Assembly: GCA_037176725.1 (NCBI GenBank)
Contig: JAZBRS010000057.1
Location: forward strand, 82,543,501 to 82,607,500
DNA from: Posidonia oceanica
Lineage: Eukaryota; Streptophyta; Magnoliopsida; Alismatales; Posidoniaceae
Length of the DNA stretch: 64,000 bases
Direction of reading: 5' to 3'
Positions 57,127-64,000 of this stretch are shown here, one piece after another. Numbering within the stretch: the first letter of the stretch is position 1; each line of letters starts with the position of its first letter. The position numbers and the translations under genes were made by a program. Under the pieces are notes generated by a model. It saw nothing but the letters and a program-made list of their open reading frames with translations, had not been told where the DNA came from and searched no databases.

Positions 57127-60100
57127 CCATTGTTGACACCCCATTTTGACAGGCTGGATCGTTTGGAGCCTTCCGGTGGCTGCTGGACCCGAACCCAGAC
57201 CCAAACCTACACCTTCCTCTCCTTCTTTCCCCTCAAAACAAGCCTGAACTCGACCTGAGCTTACCCCCCTTTCCCGAACCTGAAAACCTACCAAAATTCA
57301 TAGGAAAACTCACCCCTGATGACTTAGCAAACCCACCAAAAAGCCTGCAAAATCTCAAACCAGACCCCTCCCAAAAACCCTAGGAAACTTAGGCGAAAAT
57401 ACCCTTTTCTACCCCTCAAAACCCCTCCAAAACTTCCTCAGAACCAAACCAAAACTCCAGGACCAGAACTAGAAACCCTAGACCCCGCACCCGCCAAATT
57501 TCACCCCTTTCAGAGACCTTTAAGACCCCTTTTCGCTGGAATTATCGTTTTCTCTCTCCGGGATTATCGTTTTCTCTCTCCTCTCTCTCTCCTGATTATC
57601 GTCTCTCTTTTCATCCCCTTCTCGCCCTCCTTCTGGCTTGGCAGCGGGCCCCCCTTGTACTCCTATCCCTTCTCTACCTTATTCCTATTTTTATTTTATT
57701 TTTACCATCCTCCTTGAATTTTAAAAAAATCTTTTCCCTCAAACCTACCTCTTTCCCTTTTATTCCCTTTTTTTCCTCTTTTCTTCTTCCTTTTCTTTTC
57801 TTCTTCCTTCCTTTGCAAAAAACCTCAAAAATCCTTAAAAATCTGTAAAACCCCAAGACCTAAAAGAAACAAATCAGAATCCCCAGAAAAAGCAATTAAA
57901 AACATTAAATAAATAATTAAAAACCTAAACTTAATTAAATCAAGCTAAAAAGAAAATCAAGCATGCAAACTAAAAAATGCAAAACAAACTAAAATAAAAT
58001 ACTGTAAAATCAACTAAAAAACTGAAATAAAATCAGAATCTACCAAAAATGAAAACCCCACTAAAAGAATTAAAAAAGCAAACCCCAAGGGAAAGAATTA
58101 AAAATCAAATGCTAAAACAAGTAATTAAAGGAGACAAGAGGCTTAACCTAATAAACATGAGAAAAACAACATAAGAACTTAATTAAAAAAGGAAAAGAAA
58201 ATACAGTTAAAAGACCTAAAATACTTAATCAAATCAGGAAAAATCCAACCAAAAAACATCAAGAAGAATTAACAAATAAAAAAACAAAAGCATGGATCAA
58301 AAGACTTAAAAAAGGAAAATACAAAAGACTAGAACTAAAAGCCCAAAACCCACTCAAAATAATATAAAAATAAATCCTAAAAATCCTAATTAACATCCTA
58401 AAATACTTAACAAGAAAACACAATTTTAAAAACAATTTAAAAGAATTTAACCAACCCCTAATCAAGTGGAAAACAAATCAAAAACAAAATAAAACCCTAA
58501 AGCCCTAATCAAGCCTAAAACCCACTAATTAACCTAAAAACAGTCATTAAAAATCCAGATATACGTCTAACCAACAACCCAAGTCATCCCATATTTTTAT
58601 TTATTTTTATCTCATTTTTTTTCTATTTTTTCTTTCCACCTTTCTTTCTTTCTTCCTTTTTTCTTTCTCTTCTTCCTTACTGGGCTTATCAGCCCGTTTA
58701 CCTTTTCTTTCTTTTTTTCAAACTTTCGGCCCGCTGCTACAGTAATGCACAGTCCTTCGTCTTCCTCCGTCCGCGCGCTGGCAGTGCAACAGTGCACGCC
58801 GCCTGCCATTCTGCCCTCCTGCCACCTTCTGCTCGCGCCGAACGCCGGTCCGTGCTTCCTGCCATTGCCACGCCGTGGCAGTCAATGCAGACACCTGCAA
58901 AACCAAGAAGGGAGGCTATCAGAAGTCAGGCGGAAAAGGAGGGAAATTCAGAGGGCATTTCAGGAGGGAAAGAGAGGAGAAGAAGGGGATTTCATCCCGG
59001 AAGAGAGAGGAGTTTTCCAGAGACAATCCCAAGTGAGAGCGTGACCTTTTTCTTCCCTGAAAGCCACCCAGAAACACCGGATCTCCGCCTCTCCTTCTCC
59101 CAGCGAACCAGCATCCAAAACACCTCCAGAACAGCCCAGAATCCACCCCCGAATCTCACCCAAGCCACCTGCAACCTCACCCTTCCTTCCCGCAGAGAAA
59201 CCAGCCCGGCATTTCGCCGGAATCCGCCTGAGACCCAACCGAAACCCAACACCACCTCTCCTGAAATTCCCACCACCACAGACCTCCAATCGATCCCAAA
59301 CCTTCCCCGGACACTCACCTAACCTCCACCTTCCTAAGCCACCCAGCCTCCATCTCCGACTCGCCCCACAGACGAAACGAACCACCACAAACACCTGCGC
59401 CGATTTCCGTCCGAAATCCACTCCGCCAGCAAACTCTCACCACGGTCTCCAGAAAACCCTTCCAGCCATCCAAGTAGCCTCGCCGGACCTCCAGCAATCT
59501 TCCAGAAGACTCCATCCAGCCTGAGGAGCAGCAGATACCCCCCCCGGTCTCCGGCTGTCATTCCTGGACCCAAAAGCGCCGGATTCCTCTCCGAGCTTCG
59601 AAGCCCGCGTCCAATCGCCCAGGAAGCGCCAGAAGCACCCCCTGAGTAGATCCCAATCTTCGCGAGCACCCGAGGACCACTGCCGTGACCGGACGGTCTC
59701 CCCCGGCCACCTCCGACGCTGCTGAGGTCGGGGGGACGCACTAGGCACCACCGCAGGTATTTCTCGCCCTCCCCCTCTCTCTCTCTTCCCCCTGCTGCTT
59801 TTCCGCCCATCAGAAGCCAGCTACCAATCTTCCAGCGCCGTCCTCGACTCGCCGGACAGAGTGTCTTCTCCGGCGCCGGCCTCCTGTCCTCCCGATGCTC
59901 CGGACGACGGAACGGTGCCCGGACGGTCTCCGGAGCTCCGCACAGACATCAGCTCCAACCTCCGCCGAACCGCGCTTCCACAAGCTCCCCCTGCAGGCGG
60001 TGCTGAGCTCCGGCGGCATTTTGCTACAGTGCCAGCCACCGCCGGCAGGACACTGTTTGTTTATTTTTTTAGTTATATAGTTTCGGTGTTGATATTGCAT

Positions 60101-61199
60101 TTCTGTCTTATGTTTTTTTAGTTTTGCGTTTCAGTCCTTAGGTCATTTAATATGCTTAGTTTTTAATTAAAAACCTTGCTAAATTGCTTAATGTGTTCAT
60201 GCTTTCTTGTATTTGCCTTCTGGTCCTGTCACTGTGCATTTCAGTTATAATATTTTGCATCATAGTCCCTCAGTTTTCGATTTTTGCACATAGGTCCTGC
60301 ATGAAATCAGATCATTTAAATGCATATAGTTTTCCATATAATATTGCAGTCCTGCCCCCTGCATGCTTTTATTTTTGCATTTAAGTCCCATGCACTGTAG
60401 AACTTAGGGTTTATTTTTTATTTTTGCATACTGCATTGCATATTTTATCCTCTGTTTTTGTGCATTTGCAGTTAGGTCCATTTTAAATGGACAGTAACTG
60501 TGCTGCATGCATTTTATCTTATTACATTGCATTTTTGACCCTGATCTTTTTAGAAATTGCACTGTAGTCCTGTGATGTATTTTTCAGAGCACATTTAGCA
60601 TATAAAATTGCATTTTCAGACCCTGCATGATTTGAAAATCACACATAGAGCCTTGCATCTTTTAAAAATTATGTGAAAAGACTGTTTTACCCCTAAGTTG
60701 CATTTTAACTCCCATGTTTGCAAAAATTGCATGTAAACCCTCCATTTGCATTCCCGGACTTCCTAGAACCCCTGTTTTCTGGAAAATTTGCATCTTAGCC
60801 CCTTTCTTTTTCAAAAATACTTTTAAACCCCCGTTCTTTCCAAATGGCTTCTCCTTGTCCTCTCTGGCTTTGCATTGCATTCCGCATCCATTTAATCTTG
60901 CATTTAAGCTCCCCTTTGCATACACCAAGCACTTCTAACTCCCCTTCACTTGGGAGGACCTTCAGCACACCCCTAGGACCTCCTGAACACTTAGATCTGT
61001 TCTCCTCTTCTGTTCTGGCCCTTCTGCTCCGGAGCTGCGATATCTTTCAATCCGACCGTCGGATCTCCTCAAGTAAGCTGCCCAGGCGACCACAGCGAAG
61101 CGCTCTTCAGCATGGACCAAACAGATCTCCGATCAGACTCCCGGATCTCCAGGTATATCTTCCTGAACTTCTGCACTGCATTCATCTTGCATGCCATTT

Positions 61200-62330
61200 A
61201 CACCGTTTTGCGTGCCTTTTAGTTTCTTCGCCTCGTTTTGCGTGCCATCATGTTTTATCGCTCCGTTTTGCGCGCTGCTTCCTTGTCTTGCACCGTTTTG
61301 CATGCCCTTTAGTTTTTTCGTCTCGTTTCGCGTGTTTTCATGTTTTATCGCTCCGTTTTGCGCGCCACTTCTCTATCTTGCACCGTTTTGCGTGCCTTTT
61401 GATTTCTTCGCCTCGTTTTGCGTGCCATCATGTTCTATCGCTCCGTTCTGCGCGCCGCTTCTTTGCCTTGCACCGTTTTGCGTGCCCTTTAGTTTTTCGC
61501 CTCGTTTTGCGTGTTTTCATGTTTTATCGCTCCGTTTTGCGTGCCGCTTCTCCGCCTTGCACCGTTTTGTGTGCCTTTTAGTTTTCTCGCCCCGTTTTGC
61601 GCGTTCCCTTGTTTTTCTCGCTCCGTTTTGCGTGCCTTTTAGTTTTCCCGCTCCGTTTTGCGTGTTTTGCTTGTTTTTCTCGCTCCGTTTTGCGCGCCGC
61701 TTCTCCGCCTTGCACCGTTTTGCGTGCCTTTTGGTTTTCTCGCCCCGTTTTGCGTGTTTCCTTGTTTTTCTCGCTCCGTTTTGCGTGCCACCTCTTTGTC
61801 TTGCACCGTTTTGCGTGCCTTTTAGTTTTCTCGCCCCGTTTTGCGTGTTTTCTTGTTTTTCTCGCTCCGTTTTGCGCGCCGCTTCTCCGCCTTGCACCGT
61901 TTTGCGTGCCTTTTGTTTTTCTTGCTCCGTTTTGCGTGCCACCTCTTTGTCTTGCACCGTTTTGCGTGCCTTTTAGTTTTCTCGCCCCGTTTTGCGTGTT
62001 TTCTTGTTTTCTCGCTCCGTTTTGCGCGCCGCTCCTCCGTCTTGCACCGTTTTGCGTGCCCTTTAGTTTTCTTGCCTCGTTTTGCGCGCAGTCTTGTTTT
62101 CCTGCACCGTTTTGCGTGCCCTTTCGTTTTCTCGTCTCGTTTTACGCGCCCTGGCGTTTTCTGGCCCAGTTTTGCGCCCTTCTTTCGTTTTCTCGCACGG
62201 TTTTGCGTTCTTGTTCCATTTCTTGCCCCATTTTGCATGTCAACCCTGTTCTCGCATCTTTTTGCATACTTCTTTCGTTCCTCGCACTGTTTTACGCCGT
62301 TTTCCCTTGCATGTCGATTGCATTGCATGG
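61200..62330 (+). repeat. GTTTTGCGTGCC tandem array, LTR H
   Basis: Longest array of the family in this window, about 1.1 kb of 28-33 bp units (caccgttttgcgtgcctttt, ctccgttttgcgcgccgctt). It is the reverse complement counterpart of the array in A. Confidence 0.9.
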
Positions 62331-62591
62331 TTTTCTCGCCGTTTTGTTTTATCGCCTGCATTTGCATATAGGGCAGTGATGCTTACTGTCCGGAGTTCTC
62401 ACGAGCCAGGTTTCGCCCGGTTCGGAACACGGACAGCGTTGCTGAGCGTTTAGATTGCACGCTTACTTCCTTGTATCGTTTTCCATCACTTAGAGCACAC
62501 CTTTGAGCATTTAGACAGGCACTCATTGGCACTCAGGCATTCAAAGTCTGCATTTCCCCGCATATGCGAGCGTAAGCCTAGAAAGACCGAT

Positions 62592-62642
62592 TCTCGGGCG
62601 TGTCGGGGGTGCCTAACACCTTCCCCGCGCGTAACAGGAGTC
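62592..62642 (+). promoter_or_regulatory. Conserved LTR 3' block (H)
   Basis: tcgggcgtgtcgggggtgcc then taacaccttccccgcgcgta; nearly identical in G and, reversed, in A. Confidence 0.6.
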
Positions 62643-62822
62643 CTTACCCTCTCTTGGCCCGCAATGACCATATTGCCCTTGTCCTAGGCACGAGTCACAT
62701 CATTTGCATTCATTTGCATCTTATTTCTTTTGCATTGTTTTGCTTTGCATCCTTTGTTTGGTTTTGCATGATTATTCACGCATTTCCCCGGTTTTCCTCG
62801 TCTTCCGATTTAATAGACTTGG

Positions 62823-62833
62823 TGGCGACTCCG
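62823..62833 (+). other. Primer-site-like relic inside LTR H
   Basis: TGGCGACTCCG, 173 bp before the LTR end; the true site follows the end with the same 11 bases. Confidence 0.7.
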
Positions 62834-62996
62834 ATTTTGTCTTATCTTCTTCTTTTCTTTCCCTTTTTCCCCTTTTAAATGTTTTCGAGTTAGGTCTTCC
62901 TTCTCGGACATAGCCGCTTATAGTGAGCCTGATTCCGATCGGTGCACGTGAGCTTTGGCATCGTGCATGGACGATCCGAACACCGGGATCACTACA

Positions 62997-63015
62997 GTGG
63001 CGACTCCGCTGGGGA
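62997..63015 (+). other. Primer binding site, unit H
   Basis: GTGGCGACTCCGCTGGGGA directly after ACTACA. Best preserved site in the window. Confidence 0.85.
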
Positions 63016-64000
63016 CACTAGACTCCGGCTTTCGCCTTCGCTTTCGCTCGCTTGGGATTTGTTCTCTTTGCTTGCCTTTTGTGCCTTCTTCGCTTGTTTT
63101 GCTCGTTTTCCTGTGCAAACACCTGGCAAGAGAGCCTCGCGGTCACTTCGCCTAGGTTTTGCACCCCCTTCCGGCTGCTTTCGCCTTAGTTTAGCTCTGC
63201 CTTGCTCTGTTTTGTCTAATTTGCTTGTTTATTTACTTGTTTCCTTGCTCTTGCTCTTACTTCCTTTACAGCTTACTTGCCTTTACTTTCTTTGCCTTAC
63301 TTGCTTGTCATTGCTTTAATTCTCGCACATTGCATGTCTACATACTTGTTTGGCAACAATACATGCTTTTTGAATGATGAATGCTTCCTTTTACACACTT
63401 GCGATGTCACTATGCACGTACATACCTTGCATACATGCCCTTTGACTTGATGAATGTTTTTCTTCACCATTATGCTCACAGACACTTGCACATGCCATGC
63501 ACTTGCCTTTTGTTGTGTTGTATGATTGTTTGCTTGCCATGCTTGATTGATTTTCTTCCCTTTCGCACTTGCCATGCTTAGGATAGTAGAAGCTTGTTTG
63601 CTCTCCCCATGGTTAACTAAAAAATGCAAGTAAAAGAATTCCTAGGGGCAACTAGAGACTCTGAACAATCCTTCACTCCCTTTTGGTTAATAAAATGTGC
63701 AAGATAAAAGACTTTAATCATTTGCATAAGCATCATATAGGGCATGCATTCTTCTCCTCTGAGTCCACCTACTAGTCTGCGAAGGACGGTTCCGGCTTCT
63801 CACCCCGATGCTTTGGCATGGTGTGAGTCGGTCGGCCTGTCCCCCCTTGTCCGGGGTCGTGTCGGTGTTAGTGGAGGGTACCACCCACGCTTTGGCGGGG
63901 TAGAGGCCACCAACGCACCACCCTGTCATTACCTGAGCTTTGGGCCGGGAGTTAGACAGGGAGCCTACTTTTCTGACTTGAGTCGGTGACCCGTACACCC
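63016..64000 (+). other. Leader of unit H (runs off the window)
   Basis: Same leader as F and G, with gtcggtgttagtggaggg and taccaccca at 63861-63889. The gag start should lie just beyond the end of the window. Confidence 0.65.

Larger units (their letters stand above)
57131..62996 (+). mobile_element. LTR H (5' LTR, 5866 bp)
   Basis: Starts TGTTGACACCCC and ends ATCACTACA directly before an intact primer site. Modules: telo-box-like (57370-57490), GATTATCG/CTCTCTCC repeats (57540-57610), AT-rich block (57820-58560), GC-rich block (58740-60060) with donors at 59757 and 61153, GCATTTT repeats (60240-60850), long array (61200-62330), conserved block (62592-62642). Very similar to A by eye. The left edge follows accat in the gag remnant of unit G. 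Confidence 0.87.

Noticed and set aside
62997..63015. tRNA gene at the primer sites
   Set aside because: Only the 18-base primer complement is present; no tRNA-like cloverleaf sequence surrounds it.
41449..64000. F-G-H as a simple tandem duplication of one 8-kb segment
   Set aside because: The cut points in gag and the flanking 5-bp words differ, and LTR G and H belong to different subgroups, so serial insertion is more likely. Not fully excluded.

Overview
The window reads as nuclear DNA of a flowering plant with a large, repeat-rich genome. There are plant-type introns, plant mobile domain (PMD) genes, a Tat-lineage Ty3/gypsy polyprotein with two RNase H domains, and very long (5.5-6.1 kb) LTRs. 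I see no intact cellular gene, rRNA, tRNA or CRISPR array. Nearly everything is a retroelement, a gene carried by one, or decayed repeat. The species cannot be named from the sequence.

Layout. (1) 1-24.7 kb looks like one giant element read on the minus strand: leader 21.5-23.0 kb, gag and a first protease-like domain 21.49-18.5 kb, then second protease, RT, RNase H, archaeal-type RNase H and integrase 18.44-13.09 kb. On its 3' side two plus-strand (antisense) PMD genes lie at 286-3536 and 4365-11411. The second is split by a minus-strand solo LTR (A, 5111-10784, target duplication catac). (2) 24739-30709 is a plus-strand solo LTR of the same family (B, target duplication catct), followed by a DUF7745-like pseudogene (31114-32269) and an array of hairpin units (32778-34545). 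(3) 35.05-41.45 kb holds shorter, broken and partly inverted LTR copies (C, D, E). (4) 41.45-64 kb is three successive LTR + primer site + leader units (F, G, H), each about 8 kb and each cut off in or near gag by the next LTR.

The LTRs share a module order: TGTTGACACC or TGTAGACACC start, telo-box-like AAACCCTAG sequence, repeated GATTATC...CTCTCTCC motif, AT-rich block, GC-rich exon-like block ending in a splice-donor-like GT, degenerate GCATTTT-type repeat, GTTTTGCGTGCC tandem array, a highly conserved 3' block, a primer-site-like relic, then ACTACA and the true primer site.

The most unusual signal is a family of 28-29 bp foldback units (12-nt arms, 4-5 nt loop, GTT at one end and AAC at the other). 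They abut in groups of two to four at nine places, mostly in the spacers and leader of the giant element and just upstream of its genes. Two other foldback repeat types occur at 32.8-34.5 kb and 35.2-37.3 kb. In the 32.8-34.5 kb array the two arms change together, so the stems are kept. A second theme is decay: nonsense codons are almost all TAG where CAG is expected, and both protease active sites have lost Gly by the same kind of C-to-T change at a CAG trinucleotide on the opposite strand, as expected from CHG methylation.
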